Positions 46,921 through 60,119 of a DNA stretch of 64,000 bases are shown here, one piece after another. A program made the position numbers and the translations under genes. Positions within the stretch are counted from its first letter, which is position 1, and each line of letters opens with the position of its first letter. Below the pieces are notes generated by a model, which was not told the origin of the DNA, did no database searches, and saw only the letters and a program-made list of their open reading frames with translations. This DNA is from Aselliscus stoliczkanus (taxonomy: Eukaryota > Chordata > Mammalia > Chiroptera > Hipposideridae): assembly GCA_033961575.1 (NCBI GenBank), contig CM066734.1:77413501-77477500 (forward strand), written 5' to 3'.

Positions 46921-49280
46921 CAGGCATACCTCATTGTATTGTGCTTAATTTCACTGCCCTTTGCAGATAATTGTGGTTTTTACAAATTGAAGGTTGTGGC
47001 AACCCTGCATCAAACAGGTCTATTGGCACCATTTTTCCAAAAGCATATGCTCACTTTGTGTCTCTGTGTCACATTTTGATATTTCTTACATTTCAAACTT
47101 TTTCATTTTTATTATATGTTACATATATTTGCATAGTATATATTGTTAAATTTTATGTCATATATTTATGTGTTATATATTATATTGTTATGTTTGTTGT
47201 ACTTGTTACTATTGTGACTATTTTGAGGCACCAAGAACCACACCCATATAAGACAGTGAACTTTTTTGATAAATGTGTGTGTTCTGATTGCTTCACCAAA
47301 CAGCCATGCCTTGGTCTCTCTTCCTCTGCTCAGGCCTCCCTATTCCCTGAGACACAACAATATTGAAATCAGGCTAATTAATAATGCTACAGTGGCCTCT
47401 AAGTGTTCAAGGGAAAGGAGGAGTCTCTCACTTTAAATCCAAAGCTAGAAATTATTAAGTTTAGTGAGGAAGGCATGTCAAAAGCTGAGAGAGGCTGGAA
47501 ACTAGTCCTCTTGCATCAGTTATCCAAGTTGTGAATGCAAAGGATCTTGAGGAAATGAAAAGTGCTACTCCAATGAACAAACAAATGATTAGAAAGTGAA
47601 ATAGTCTTATTGCTGATATGGAGAAAGTTTTAGTGATCTAGATAGAATAGTGAGTCAGCCACTATATTCCCATAAACCAAAGCCTAATCCAGAGCAAGGC
47701 CCTAACTCTCTTCAAATCTATGAAGGCAGAAGTTTGCTCATGAGGTTTAAGGAAAGAAATCATCCTATAACATAAAAGTACAAAGTGAAGCAGCAAGTGC
47801 TAAAGTGGAAGCTGCAACAAGTTATCCAGAAGATCCAGCTAAGAATGAAAAAGATAGCTACATTACACAGATTTGCAATGTAGATGAAACAGCCTTATAT
47901 TAAAAGAAGATGCCATATAGGACTGTTTTAGCTCAGAAAACTCAATGCCTGGCTTCAAAACTTGAAGGACAGGGTAACTCCCTTATTAGGGAGCAATGTA
48001 GCTGATGACTTTAAGTTGAAGACCATGTTCACTAACCAATCTGAAAATTCTAGAGTCCTTAAGAATTATGCTAAAGCTATTCTGCCTCTTCCTTATAAAT
48101 AGAACAACAAAGCCCTGATGACAGCACACCTGTTTACAACACAGTTTACTAAATAGTTTTTAGCCCAGTGTTGAGACCTATTGCTCAGAAATGAAGATTC
48201 CTTTCAAACTGTTACTGCTCATTGATAATAAATCTGGCTACCCAAGAACATTGATGGAGATGTACAGTAAGACATGTTTCCATGTCCACTAACACAACAT
48301 CCATTCTTCAGACCATGGGTCAAGAAGTAATTTAGACTTTCAAGTCTCATTATTTAAAACTATACATTTTTGTGAGGCTATAGCTTCCATAGTCCATAGA
48401 TAGTGGTTCCTTTGATGATTCTGGACAAAGTAAATTGAAAACCTTTTGGAAAGGATTCACTATTCTAGATGCCATTAAGAACCTTTGTGATTCATGGGAA
48501 GAGATGAGAATATTAACATTAACAGGGGTTTGGAAAAAGTTGATTTCAGCCCTTATTCATGACTTTGTAGCGTTCAAGACTTCAATGGAGAAAGGAACTG
48601 CAGGTGTGGTGGAAACAGCATGAGAACTAGAATTAGAAGCTGAACCTAAAGATGTGATTGAGTTGCTGCAATTTCATGATAAAACTTTAATGGAAGAGGA
48701 GTTTACTTCTTGTAGATAAGCAAACAAAGTAGTTCCTTGAGATGGAATGAACTCCTTGAAGAGGCTGTGAAGATTGTTGAAATGACAACAAAAGCTTTAA
48801 AATATTATGCAAAGTCAGTTCAGAAAGCAGTGGCAGGGTTTGAGAGGGTTGATTCCAATTTTGAAAGATGTTCTATAGGTAAAATGCTACAGAGAAATTC
48901 ATGAAAGGAAGAGTCAATTGATGTGGCAAACATCACAGTTGTCTTATTTTGAGAAATTGCCACAGCCACCCCCACCTTCAGCAATGACCACGCTGATCAG
49001 TCAGCAACCATCAACATGGAGGCAAGACCAGCAAAGTAATTATAGCTCGTTGAAGGCTTAGATGATGGTTAGCATTTTTTAACAATAAAGTATTTGTAAA
49101 TTAAGTGATGTGCATTTTTTTTTGGGGGGGGACATATGCTATTGTACATTTAATACAATATAGTATACTGTACACATAACTTTTATGTGCCTGGGGAAAT
49201 CAAAAATTTGTGTGACTCACTACATTTGTTATGTCTCTTTGGTCTGGAACTGAATCCACAATATCTCAGAAGAGTGCTTG
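46921..49280 (+). mobile_element. Tigger1 DNA transposon, nearly full length
   Basis: It starts right after a TA with the Tigger1 terminal repeat caggcatacctcattgtatt and ends near 49280 with the decayed inverted terminus ('gaactgaatccacaatatct' then 'gagtgcttg'). The interior follows Tigger1 from end to end in the correct order, and the roughly 2.36-kb length is close to the family's 2.4 kb. The right-hand TA has mutated. Tigger1 is a pogo-like, cut-and-paste transposon of the Tc1/mariner superfamily. Confidence 0.93.
47392..49072 (+). pseudogene. Tigger1 transposase pseudogene
   Basis: The transposase would cut and rejoin Tigger1 ends, using an N-terminal CENP-B-like helix-turn-helix and a DDE catalytic domain. 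The expected ATG is GTG here ('gtggcctctaagtgttcaag'), and many stops and frameshifts break the frame. One preserved segment is at about 48435-48620, reading '[20 protein letters not shown]' and 'LTGVWKKLI', within the C-terminal part. The frame ends at the family stop in 'gatgatggttag'. It cannot encode an active enzyme. Plus-strand openings at 46971-47366 and 48435-48623 belong to this relic. Confidence 0.9.
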
Positions 49281-52200
49281 TCCTTCTGGCCATTGTTTGC
49301 CATATTCAGCGGCCACCTGGCTTCAGGATCCTGCTCTCCACTCTGCTCACGGTTTACTATGTGCACTGTATCATGTCATCTCATCCTTTATCTTACAACT
49401 GACCTCTCTCTGGTGACTGTTACTGGTTCAGACTGCTTTATTTTAAGTTTGGGCAGAGAGCCGGATTTTTAGATCCCCACAGGAATCACTGAGAACAGGT
49501 TGTAATGTTTAACAAGATTTTATTGAAGGCTTGGGAACAATGGAAGAGAAATATAATACCAAGAGCTTTATAAAAGGTGCTCAATAAAGCCACTCTTCGC
49601 ATGAACCCGGATTGACCCCATTCATCCTGCACCTGATACAATAGTCTGACACATAAAAGTGCTGGGTAAGTATTTTTGTTGTTGTTGTTGAATTAATTAA
49701 TGAAATTAAGTATTTGTAGAATTCATATATTCTAATGTATTCATTCATTAGAAATCTCTTCACCTCTAACCTGCCAACTTGCATTGGGATTCAGTTCACC
49801 TCCCCTCAAGAGAGACTTTGAAAAAGTCTCTAATCCAGGTCCCATCAGTTCAGTTAGCAGACTCAAACATTTTCTCCTCCTTATCCAAATATAAAGATTA
49901 TTTCTGAAGTAGTAGTTGTTATAACACTTTCATTATTCTAGTATCTGTTATACCACGCTTCTTTTATGTACAAAAAATACCATTGTTTTAGTTGGTGTAA
50001 TATTAGTCAGCTACTTCATTCTTTCTATAAAAATTTTCCCCTCCACCATTTGTTTTTCTGACTCTGTCAACCTTGAAATTTGGTACGCTAACTGGAAGGT
50101 CTTTCACCACTTGTTTCCACTCAGTTCTTGCAAGCTCCTTCCCACATATTCCATTTTCCTTATGGCTCTCTCCTGTCTGGCAAGCCCAGAAGTCCACCAA
50201 GTTCATCTTTTGTCTGAGGAAAGAGAGAAGTTAGATCAAAAGAAAATGCATTATTTAATCAAATGTTCCCTACAATTGTCCTTAGGAATTTTCTGAGAAC
50301 TTCTCTCAAGGTGAATAAACATGCCAAGAAATTCTGAAGCCTAATTAGCCCAGCTTTTCCAGAGTTGGGAGCTCTCAGTATGAGTCTGCCTTGAAGTACT
50401 GGACTAGCAATTGAGCCTGGGGCAGCTATCAACTTAAATTAGCATGATAACAACACAGGCAAATATGTGCTTTTAATCTTAACCAATGCTTTGCCTTAAA
50501 AATATTTTTTTTGTGTGTTTTCATATTTTCTAACATATATCTGGATACAGTAAAATGCTAGCAATTTCTGTCACTAAGCTATTTCTTTAAGAGGCTTTGA
50601 ACATATATAAGATTTCATTACTAAAGTTTTAATTTTTCTATAATCATGTAATATAAAAATACGAGGTAATTACAAAACCTATCATTAATATTTCTTGATA
50701 TACAAAGAGCATATCACATACACATGTGGCTTATTAAAAGAGTGATGTTTGAGGGTAGTTAGGGCATTCCCAAAGTAAAAAAGAACACTGGTCAGGGACA
50801 GGGGTAGAAGAGAACTTATTTTAGTGACAGCAAGGTAAAATTGCTTGGCCAAAGCAGTGGTGGACAATGTAGAGTAATTGGAGGTATTTGGACTAATGAG
50901 GAGATTTTTGTTTTAAAGTCAGTAAAGGAATTTTGCGTTGAGCAAAACAGGATATAGTGAATTCAAAATTTTTAGTTTGTTAAAGAAATCACTAAAATTT
51001 TATAGCTTTTGATTTAGTGTGTTGATGCTAGTGCTGGCCACAGTGTCTTATAAAATGTCAGCTTTGTTGTATATTATTTTAGCATAACAAAAGTGATAAA
51101 AATGTATGCCTTCTGTCCATTCTAGGGTCAAAATTGTAGTGGTACATCAATTTTCTCACATAAAATCCAATAGTTCTCCTAACTTAAAAATAATAACTTT
51201 TGGGCAGAAAAATGTCCAAATCTCTGAAGTAAAACTCAAGTGACAATTATTTAGCAAGCTAATGCCAAGTGCAGAACTTTCTTGTGAAGGAAAATGCTCT
51301 GAATCGTTTTCAAACATTAGAAAGAAGCTGTGAATTTCCTTTGTGAAACTTTGAAGAAAAAAACAATAAAAACAGCAACCAATTAAATAATGAAAGCAAC
51401 TGAAACTTAGCATCTACTTAGGGAAACAAAAATATTCCATCCTATGTTTTGTTTTTTGTTTTTTGTGTGTGTGTGTGTGTGTGTGTACTAGATCTTGTAT
51501 TGATTTTGTTTCTAATGTAACAAATGAGGCATCATAATTAAAACAAACATTACATGCAAGCTGTAGAGATACAAAGTGGGGGCATATTGTTATTTAAACT
51601 TTGTGACAAATATTGTTGCAGGTGCCAAGATAGGTGCAAAATTTTCAAATTATCACCTGGTTTGTCTGCAAGAAGAGCATCATGCTGCTTAGCAGTTATG
51701 GCATTATGATTCTGACACCTACTCTCTGTGCAACACGAGCCCTTAAACTCTTCCATCTGTGATGGTGCCACATTTCATTGAGAAAAATCTATGCCACTTG
51801 TACAGCTGTGTACTAGCTAAAAATAAAGTGTTTCTGGAGTTTGAAAATTGCAACATATTTTAACATCTTAATTTTAAAAACTATGAATACATTCTGGTTT
51901 CCTTAGGTCATGTTTTTGCTGGATTTCTAAAAACAAGCCACAATTGAATGAGTGAAGTACTCAATCTTCATACCTGCAGCCCTACATTGAACACATATGC
52001 AAGAGTAAAAAGAGAGTGCCATTGCCATGCTAGTTTGTTTGTGTGTTTTACATGAATGTATTCTACTGAGTTATCCTAAATACTCAAGCAATGGCTAATT
52101 ATCTGTCTCTAATACTCCCATTTTAGAGCACTCCCTGCTTACGTTAAAAGTGTTGTCCCTTGCCATTGCTTGTGTGCCATTGTTGTTGTGAGTTACTGAT

Positions 52201-53013
52201 GCTCATTAAAATCAAAGAGGTAGAGTACATTTAGATGTTGGAAAATCTTATGTATGATGTAATGTTCAATATACGAATGAGTGAATATTGAAAAGAAGTC
52301 TAGGTGCATTGGTTCTTCCAATAGCATGTGGTTTCAGAAACAAAACTAATTCATTCCACATCAGTATAAAAGTCCTGTGAATTGCTACAAGAAGTAGTCT
52401 GCAAGTTAAAAGAATAGTAGAAAATGTCTAGATTTCTGTGAGCAGAAGGAATTTGGCATTTGAAAGTTCATATAATCTGTGTAGTGGCTGGCTGCCCATG
52501 AGCAATCACCTAAATTCCATAACCTTGATTTTGCCTTGCATCTCTGAACCCTAGTTACACTTTTCCATGCATTCCTTACTAGTGACTAGCTCAATGTCAA
52601 TAGAGCTCCCTTTCTCTGTGCAACTTCAAGGTTCTCTTTGGCTTGTGTCTATAAGTTGCCCTCATTTTTCTCATTCTATCATCCTCTAGTGATCCATTTC
52701 ATGCAAGCTCCACCCTTTGCTTTATTTTATGTTTTCTTCTCTCTTCCACTAACTATGGTGGACAAAATAAACCAGATTTCTGGATGTGTAGTGGTTAATA
52801 TTTAGAGTCTGCTCTGTATCTTATGATCTAAATTCCATCAACCCAAGCAACTGATAAATTGCTGATTTGATTGACGTACTGTTTATATTATAGTTTGCGT
52901 AGTAAATATCTGTAAATTCTCTATTTTGAAAATATACAACTGTCACATTAACAGCAAAGTATTTTTTTAATCTTTATATTTTTGTTTTGTGACCCATTTC
53001 TATTTCCACGACC

Positions 53014-53019
<6 letters not shown>
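49281..53019. other. Unique DNA with minor simple repeats
   Basis: No gene is visible. A possible L2 3' end lies near 49635-49705 ('ctgacacataaaagtgctgg' then (TTG)n). A (TG)n run of about 11 units lies at 51463-51486. Minus-strand openings at 51156-51413 and 51550-51771 and others show no recognisable domain. The 51.8-52.9 kb stretch is free of repeats. Confidence 0.5.

Positions 53020-53060
<41 letters not shown>
53020..53060. repeat. (CA)n microsatellite
   Basis: Twenty uninterrupted AC units. Confidence 0.97.
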
Positions 53061-53061
<1 letters not shown>

Positions 53062-53216
53062 AAATCACTGAGTGGATTAGACATGGGGAAGGATCTTTAT
53101 AATGCAGTATAGTAGAAAATAAAAGTTCTTACCATGACTAAACAGTAGTTTGGAGCCCTAAATTTATTTTCTATGAGCCTCTCAAGCCACTAATTTGGAT
53201 AAAAGACTACATTATT

Positions 53217-53327
53217 GGGCTGGCCGAGTGGCGCGGTGGTTAAGCTTTGGCCTTGGAAGCCAGCAGCTCCGGTTCGGTCCCACATATGAGGGCCAGTGAC
53301 ACTGCCCTCAAAAAAAAAAAAAAAAAA
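53217..53327 (+). mobile_element. Short tRNA-derived SINE (family A)
   Basis: 'gggctggccgagtggcgcgg', B box GGTTCGGTCCC, end 'gacactgccctc', and about 21 A. A perfect 16-bp duplication, aaaagactacattatt, lies at 53201-53216 and 53328-53343. The pure tail and perfect duplication suggest a young copy. Confidence 0.94.
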
Positions 53328-53343
53328 AAAAGACTACATTATT

Positions 53344-54882
53344 TTTTTCTGCTAACAGTTTTTAAGTTTTTGTGCTTTAGACTTGTTGACTATTATTGCA
53401 TTTTCAGTTGTACTGATTTTACAAAATTATCCCTGTGAAAGTAGGTTTTCCTAAGATAGTGTGCCTTCTTTTAAGCCTGGATTAATGCCACTGAATTTGC
53501 ACTTTGATGTTAATAAAGAACAACAACAAAAACAAAAACTCTTTGTGGATTTTTTCTTCAATGCAATTTAAGCTTAGTTTATTTTTCAGTAATAGCTACC
53601 TTATAAGATTTGCATCAATAATGAAGACTAGTTAGAATGTGTGGTTCATTTCTGAACTGACATTAATAATACGAAGTACGTTTCTGTAGTCCCTCAAATT
53701 CTCAGGCTCTCTATGGAAAAATCTTTTGATGTATATTGGCATGAGCTATTTTGAATGATACTATGTAGAAATCAGAACAAACAATATAAGGTAATTTTCT
53801 CAAGTTACCATAATATACTAGGGAATATAAGACAATTGCGAATAACTTAAAATAAAAACAGAAAATCTTCTAAAAATGGTAAAATGTAAAAGTACAGAGA
53901 AGGGAGTTTTTCATTGTTTGTTATTCTTTTCCACGTAATGATACATGAGTAACTCGAAAATATTTGAGGTTTTGTTATGATAAATTATTTTAAAGACAAC
54001 CTCTTCAAATTTTATTTTCAAATAAATAAATTTTTGTTTTCAAAATATTCTTGGAGAAAGGCTATATAAATTCAGTGCTTCTGATTTGAGAGGATACAAT
54101 TGTTAGCTTATTTGACTCTAGCAAATAGTGCAAACATTGTAGAAAAGCCTGTATACAGTATATAACTCTTTGAAATAAATTATTCTGATATGTCAGATTT
54201 AATCCTACATAAATTATTATAAATTTGTGAAGGTAGAAAAAACTGCTATAAATTGTTTCAGCCCATTAAAAAATAGTGTGACTATTATTAATAAAATGCT
54301 AGACCATTTGTTTATAATTTTGGAAGCCAAATAGTATTGAAACTTCTACAGCTACCAAGAAACAAACAAACAAAAAACCCTATAAAAGCTTGCAGGAGAT
54401 TCATGGTGGTAATAAAGGTTTTATAAATTAGAGTCTTGGGGCCAGAAATCTAGTTGGGAAATGCATTGTGGTCTTACCTTGTACTTGTATTTATTTAGAA
54501 GCCCTATAATTTTTTCTTAGAGTATAGGTGTTTTGGGGATACTAGGGGGTTGATGGAGATGGAAGAGGGGTACCATCCTCAAGCCAACCATGTTATAACC
54601 ACTGCATGAGGTCATTAATTGAATGATTTTATTGTGTTAAATAACCCAATTTCTTATGATTATATTCCTGGGACATTTTCCATTGTCTTGAACAAATTCA
54701 GAAATTACTTCAGGAACTGAGAAAGAATACTTGTTGTAATGTAGTGTTTGCTATTGTTCCTTAACAGGTGTGTTTTTTAGCATGTGTATTACACCTGGAC
54801 TTCAATACGATCTCTGATCAATGTGATGCATTTCCTATATACTTATGGTGAATTTGCTCTTTAGATCAACTTTAATTTTCGG
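53344..54882. other. Unique AT-rich DNA
   Basis: No gene or classified repeat is visible. Confidence 0.5.
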
Positions 54883-55246
54883 TGTTTATTAGTTTGCTAG
54901 GGCTGCTGTAACAAATTACCACAGATTGCGTGTCTTGAACATCAAAAATTCATTATCTCACACTCTGGAGGTTGTAAATCCAAGATCATGAAGTATGTCA
55001 GCAGGTTTGGGTTCCTCCTGGGGCCTCTCTTCTTGGCTTGCGAATGGCCATCTTCCCCCTGTGTTCACACATGGCCTTTTCTCTTTGTTCTCTCTGTAGG
55101 TCCTAATCTCCTTTTCTTATAAGGAAATCAGTTGTATTGGATTAGAGCACACCTTATGACCTCATTTAACTGTAATTACCTCTTTCAAAAGCATATTTCC
55201 AAAGGGTTTCAATATATTGAAAGGGGCACAATTCAGTCCATAATAA
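54883..55246 (-). mobile_element. MLT1-type solo LTR (MaLR)
   Basis: Plus-strand phrases 'agtttgctagggctgctgta', 'acactctggaggttgtaaat', 'ggcctctcttcttggcttgc', 'tgttcacacatggccttttc' and 'cacaattcagtccataataa' are the reverse complement of an MLT1 LTR from end to start. No internal region is present. It is an ancient, non-autonomous ERVL-associated element, and its ends are too decayed to show a duplication. Confidence 0.82.
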
Positions 55247-55559
55247 AGAGTTACAGAGGTTTAGATTTGTTGAACAATGAGAAACTCTAAAATGTACCTT
55301 GAGTAACTAGGGAAAGAGTACATACTATGAAAAGAGTCTTTGTCTGATCTTGACTGGCAGCTAGTGTTACCTGTCAAGAATCTGGGAATCTTTCATAACT
55401 CTTCACTTTTCTGACATTTAATGAATTACCTAGGGGAGTAAAATTTGTTCTCTCTCCTATATGTCCGTAATCTTTTCTCCAGTCTCAGTGTGAATATGTT
55501 AATTTATATCTTGGCTAGATTACCATAGAAATGTCTAAATTAGTATTTCTTTCATTACT

Positions 55560-55782
55560 CCCAATTTTAACTTCTTCCAACTCATCATCAATAGTAATCT
55601 TTGCATAAACTCTTCAGCATTGATACAGGAGTGAGTGAAATTCTCTCTACTAGCTTCTCTCTAATTCTATACCTATGTCTTCTGCATACTTCTCCACCCT
55701 TTTCTTTTCTTGTTCACTCCTTACACTCAATGCTTCAACCAGACCAAGATTGCATTTCCTCAAAAGGACCATGTTCCCTTTT
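55560..55782 (+). repeat. L2 LINE remnant, left of a SINE
   Basis: A pyrimidine-rich, L2-like series ('ctctctaattctatacctat', 'cttctccacccttttctttt') continues on the far side of the SINE with 'gcactttgtacatgatgaaa'. Tentative. Confidence 0.4.
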
Positions 55783-56214
55783 TTTTTTTTTTTTTAAGAT
55801 TTTTTTGAGGCATTGGGGGAGAGGAACAGCGTTGGGGAATTGGGGAAGGGGAAGAGACAAGTTGCTGTCTTTTTGTTTTAAATTATCGATGCAGAGGACG
55901 TTGCTTCACTGGCCCATATTGGTATCTTCATTGCGTTCTTCCCGGATGAAGCAGATTGGTCGTCGGCCTCTGGATGGTTGCTCACCGCGGCTATTGGCAG
56001 CTCACGCTGGCTGCCAGCCCCTCACTGTAGTCTCTGGCAGCCCACTGCAGCAGGGGCTGCAGCCTACACCGTCACCAGGGCTCACACAGCCCAGCTCCAG
56101 GTGGAGGTGTTGTTAGCTGCAGAGGGCAGTGTCCCTGGCCCTCATATGTGGGATCCGAACTGGGGTCGCTGGCATCCCAAGCCAGCTCTTAACCAATGTG
56201 CCACTCTGCCGGCC
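55783..56214 (-). mobile_element. Long-form tRNA-derived SINE (family A)
   Basis: A reverse-oriented long copy with poly(T), the 'gaattggggaaggggaagag' block, the GC-rich centre and the tRNA-like head ('ccactctgccggcc'). Flanks ggaccatgttccctttt (55766-55782) and ggaccacgttccctttt (56215-56231) differ by one base at a CpG-type site. The plus-strand 171-codon opening at 55601-56116 spans the SINE and its flank and is a shadow. Confidence 0.9.
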
Positions 56215-56231
56215 GGACCACGTTCCCTTTT

Positions 56232-56600
56232 ATCTTTGGCACTTTGTACATGATGAAATTTTAGCCTGGAGCCCTTTAAGAATCTTATTCACATTGAAGG
56301 TCTCAGTTTAGATATCTCTTTCTACGGGAAGTTTTTATTGGCATTCACATCTGTGTGAGGTACTCTTAAGGTACCACAAAAAACTCTTTCTGTCTCTGTC
56401 ATATTTAATTAATCCATACTTCTCCCATGGTAGTATTTCTCTAATTACATTGTAATTACATTTTTTTTAACCAGTGTATATTTACTTATAAAATATAAGC
56501 TTCTTAAGAAATAGGAAGCCAATCTTGCAGACTACTTGAATTGTAGCACTAATGTTAAGGGTGGTACATGGTAGGCATTAAATAGGACTGAAGTCACTGA
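56232..56600 (+). repeat. L2 LINE remnant, right of a SINE
   Basis: 'gatatctctttctacgggaa', 'cttctcccatggtagtattt', 'aagcttcttaagaaatagga' and 'gtacatggtaggcattaaat' follow the L2 C-terminal coding region and 3' end in order. Confidence 0.55.
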
Positions 56601-57203
56601 ATTCATGATTAGATTATGTATTTCCTTCTAATACATGAATTTTTAATAGATCAGGTATTAATGGTAGGGTAATTGTTCCAAAATTATAAGTTTTCCTAAT
56701 TATATTTCTTCTGCTATCTTCAATATTTTCATCTTTTCTATCATTTTCTATGCTGCACAGTTTTCTGCATTTTTGATCCCAAGAATCAGGTCATCTCTTG
56801 TATTTTTTCACCTTGAATGATACAGAGAGACACTTGAAAGATGCTGATATATTGTATAAACTGGCAACTGGGATAAATTGAAAAACTGAAGCACAGCGAC
56901 CAAATTAACTCAGAGGGAGAGTAAAAGGACAGTTTCTCTGACACAGGGAATGCTTCAGGGAGCTGAGGTGCTGCCACCACGTTTCTGACTGATAACAGAG
57001 CTGGTAGCTATCATTATGAGATTGCTTTTAAAAGACAGTAGGCCCTGCAGCATTGTATGCGTGTACATTTTCAGAGCAAAAATGTCCACTCAAACATCAA
57101 TGTTGTAAATTGTATGTGTTGATAAATTAGAACTTTATTTTCCAAACATTGAAACTGAAACATGATTGAAAATGAGTGAAGCATGACAAAGGAACTCATA
57201 TAC
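56601..57203. other. Unique DNA
   Basis: No gene or classified repeat is visible. Confidence 0.5.
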
Positions 57204-57219
57204 AAAACATTATTCCCAG

Positions 57220-57369
57220 TGGGCCGGCCGAGTGGCGCGGTGGTTAAGAGCTGGCTTAGGAAGCCAGCAGCCCCGGTTCGGTCCCACATATGAGGGCCAG
57301 TGACACTGCCCTCAAAAAAATAAAAAATAAAAAAAATAAAAAATAAAAAAAATAAAAAATAAAAAAAAT
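57220..57369 (+). mobile_element. Short SINE (family A) with A(n)T-repeat tail
   Basis: 'gggccggccgagtggcgcgg', B box GGTTCGGTCCC, end 'gacactgccctc', and a patterned tail of A5-8 units separated by T. A perfect 16-bp duplication, aaaacattattcccag, lies at 57204-57219 and 57370-57385. Confidence 0.94.
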
Positions 57370-57385
57370 AAAACATTATTCCCAG

Positions 57386-58089
57386 AAGAAAGAATGACTG
57401 TGTAATGATGGCGCTAAAAACCTATCATTTCTAAATATATGCTAACAGTTTCATCATGAACTGTGCCCAAGTTTGTAAACATGTAGTCAAATAATAAATT
57501 TGAGAATAAAATTACCCTTTACTTTAGATAGAGGTTTTGATTATATGATTACTATAGGAAATTCTTATGCTCTTTGTTCCTTATGTCTTATGTGTGCTCA
57601 GTTCTTTAGAAATCTTTATATTACTATTGTGTCCCTTTAAATAGAGTGTACTCATATAGTGAGTATTTCAAGTCCTCTGTAGACTGTGAATGAAAGTGTT
57701 AGAAAATCATACAAATCATGCTGCTTCTGTAAGTACAAAGAAATTGCCTGCTTGCCTCTGAGATGGAAGTTTAACTTTTGGACTATTTGAGATGAGGTAA
57801 TGCCCTATTACTGAAATTTTACTCCTTGAGAAGGAAGTCTTTAGTAAACAAAATACAGTTGACTGGAGAATATATTTGCCCCGTCAGAAGTAACAGATCA
57901 AGAGTTTAAAACATTTCTCAAAGAACTAGAACACCACCAGGAGTGGGCTTACTGTGCCTTCTGTGTATTGTTTTCATAACTACATGTAATTAAACATACA
58001 TCCCTAGAGTAATTGCCATGGTATCTAGAACTGTGCTGGTGATAGAGACGCAAAAACAAAGATCCTAGCTATTATTCTTGCCAACAACT
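57386..58089. other. Unique DNA
   Basis: No gene or classified repeat is visible. Confidence 0.5.
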
Positions 58090-58505
58090 TGCTCACAGCT
58101 GGTTGGAATCCTCAATAATTTTCCTTCTAATGTGGTTTAAAATTTTTTAAAATCTCATTATTTCCTTGTTTAAAGCCTTCAGTGTTTTTCCTTTGCACCT
58201 AAATAAACTAAAACTAGGATCCATGGTTCACAGGATTCCAGCTGACATGGACTGTGTTTCTATTCTCTCCCATCATCTCTTCTTCCCTCCCTGTGCTGTT
58301 TTTCTTGCCTAGAACAGGATTCTTTCAGATTTTGGCATTGCTCACTCCTTCTCTGTTCATTTTTCCTTCCTCAGTGAAGCTCTTGCTGACCATACATTTA
58401 ACCATCACTTCCCACTCCACATCCCTAAGTTAGTTGCTATCTCCTCACGTTGTTTAATATTCTTTATAGCATTAATCGCTATCTGAAATATTTGTTTACA
58501 TTAAG
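58090..58505 (+). repeat. L2 LINE remnant
   Basis: 'gtttttcttgcctagaacag', 'gctcactccttctctgttca', 'cctcagtgaagctcttgctg' (L2: ctcagtgaggccttccctg), 'ctttatagcattaatcgcta' and 'ctgaaatatttgtttac' follow the L2 C-terminal coding and 3' region in order. Confidence 0.65.
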
Positions 58506-60119
58506 AAGAAAAAGAAAAATCTGAAAAAAAAGGAAAAGAAAAAATTCAGTAGAATTAAGTTCCACAGGGAAAAGGCTGTTTCTCTTAACTGCTGTATTGA
58601 TAGCACATAAAAATAAACATATAGCCAATGGGAGGTGCTTGATGACTGTGTGTTACCTCAATGATGAAATTCTAGAGAGACCTGTGCAGTTCAGTGTATG
58701 GTGTCATAGTCCTCCACGAGGCAGTCGTTTTTGCATGACTGGAATGGCGACGAAGGCACAGGAAGTCAACCAGACTGCTTCTGTACAATGTTTTGTCTAG
58801 TATCCTATTAAATATAATTTGGCACTTAGAATCAAGAAGAGATGCAAAATTTCCCCTCAACTAAACCTTCAATACTGAAAGACCCATTCTACATGCTAAT
58901 TTCCTCATGAATTTATGTCAGACACAGTCCTTAACATTCTTATCTTGAAAATGAACATATTCCTAAAAACTTGGTTATAGTCAATTTTTCTTAAAACATT
59001 TTTTAAAAATAGAGTGTTTTGGTAAATAGGTCTCATATTTTCTATTTAAATATTATTTTTATAAGAAATATATACATATTTAGAAACCAATGCTTTTATG
59101 TAAGGATTTCATAAAACACAATGTATCTGTATAAGTATATGTGCTATAAAATAAGAGTAGCACTCCTGGTTATTTTAAGGCATAGTTAGGTTTCAAACTT
59201 TACAAATGCTTTGGTACAGTATGCCAAAAAAGACTGCCAATTTCCAAAAGTAATATGGTCTAAATATATACACTTGTTAGGCACTGCATCCCACATTGTG
59301 TAAACTGCTTAAACTGTATCCGTCTTATTTTGAAGACTACATTTGCAAATACTAAGGGTATTTTGAGAATGTTTATTATCTATCAATTTCCTTTTCAGCT
59401 TGAAAGGTAGTATTCAATATGATAAATTACCTTTCTGGTAGAAAATTCATTCCAGAAAAGCCCTCTGAAGTGAATATTAAAGTAGATCTTTAAAATGAAA
59501 ATATTTGATAATGTTAAAAAGCAATTGAAAGGCAAGGCACTGAAATTAATTGTCTGATGCTTAAAGAAAAAAAAAATGGAACCTGGTAACCCATAAAATT
59601 TACCTTTTCTTAGCATGCCTCATTAAAAAAAAAGATATAACAGTAGAAGCCACATGAAATAGCAATTGTCATGCTCAAGATATGTTTTTGCTATATGTAA
59701 TTATGTTATTTTAATGCATATGATTAAACTGTAGTATTATAGATTGCTTTGAGTTAACTTTAAAAATCTGACATTGTAAATCAAGTTTATGGGAGGATAT
59801 GATTTCATAGATGAGATGTTTTGAATGGTACCATTGGCCAATGTTCAGATTGAATTCTTCCATTTCCCATCTATCCTTCAGGTTCCTCAGAGTAAATACT
59901 GTTGAAGAACATGCCTCAAGAATATAGCCTTAGAAACACAGAAACTTCTGGGGGAAAAATATATATATATATTCTACCTGTAACACATAAACAAGTTGCT
60001 TCTGTGTAAACCTCTCTCAGCCCCTTCCTCTCTTTCTCCCTCCCCGCCTCCTCCCAGGGAAACTTTCTCCCTGACAAGTTACCTTTAAGACAACTCAATG
60101 ACTCTTTTCTTATTTGAGT
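58506..60119. other. Unique DNA
   Basis: A-rich patch at 58505-58550. No gene or classified repeat is visible. ORFs at 58597-58800 (+) and 58672-58860 (-) overlap and show no recognisable domain. Confidence 0.5.

Noticed and set aside
46971..47366. 131-codon plus-strand ORF
   Set aside because: It lies in the 5' non-coding part of Tigger1, upstream of the transposase start.
55601..56116. 171-codon plus-strand ORF
   Set aside because: It spans unique DNA, a T run and the antisense of a long SINE. Similar peptide pieces appear in other SINE copies (32465-32845, 43867-44186), so it is repeat-derived.
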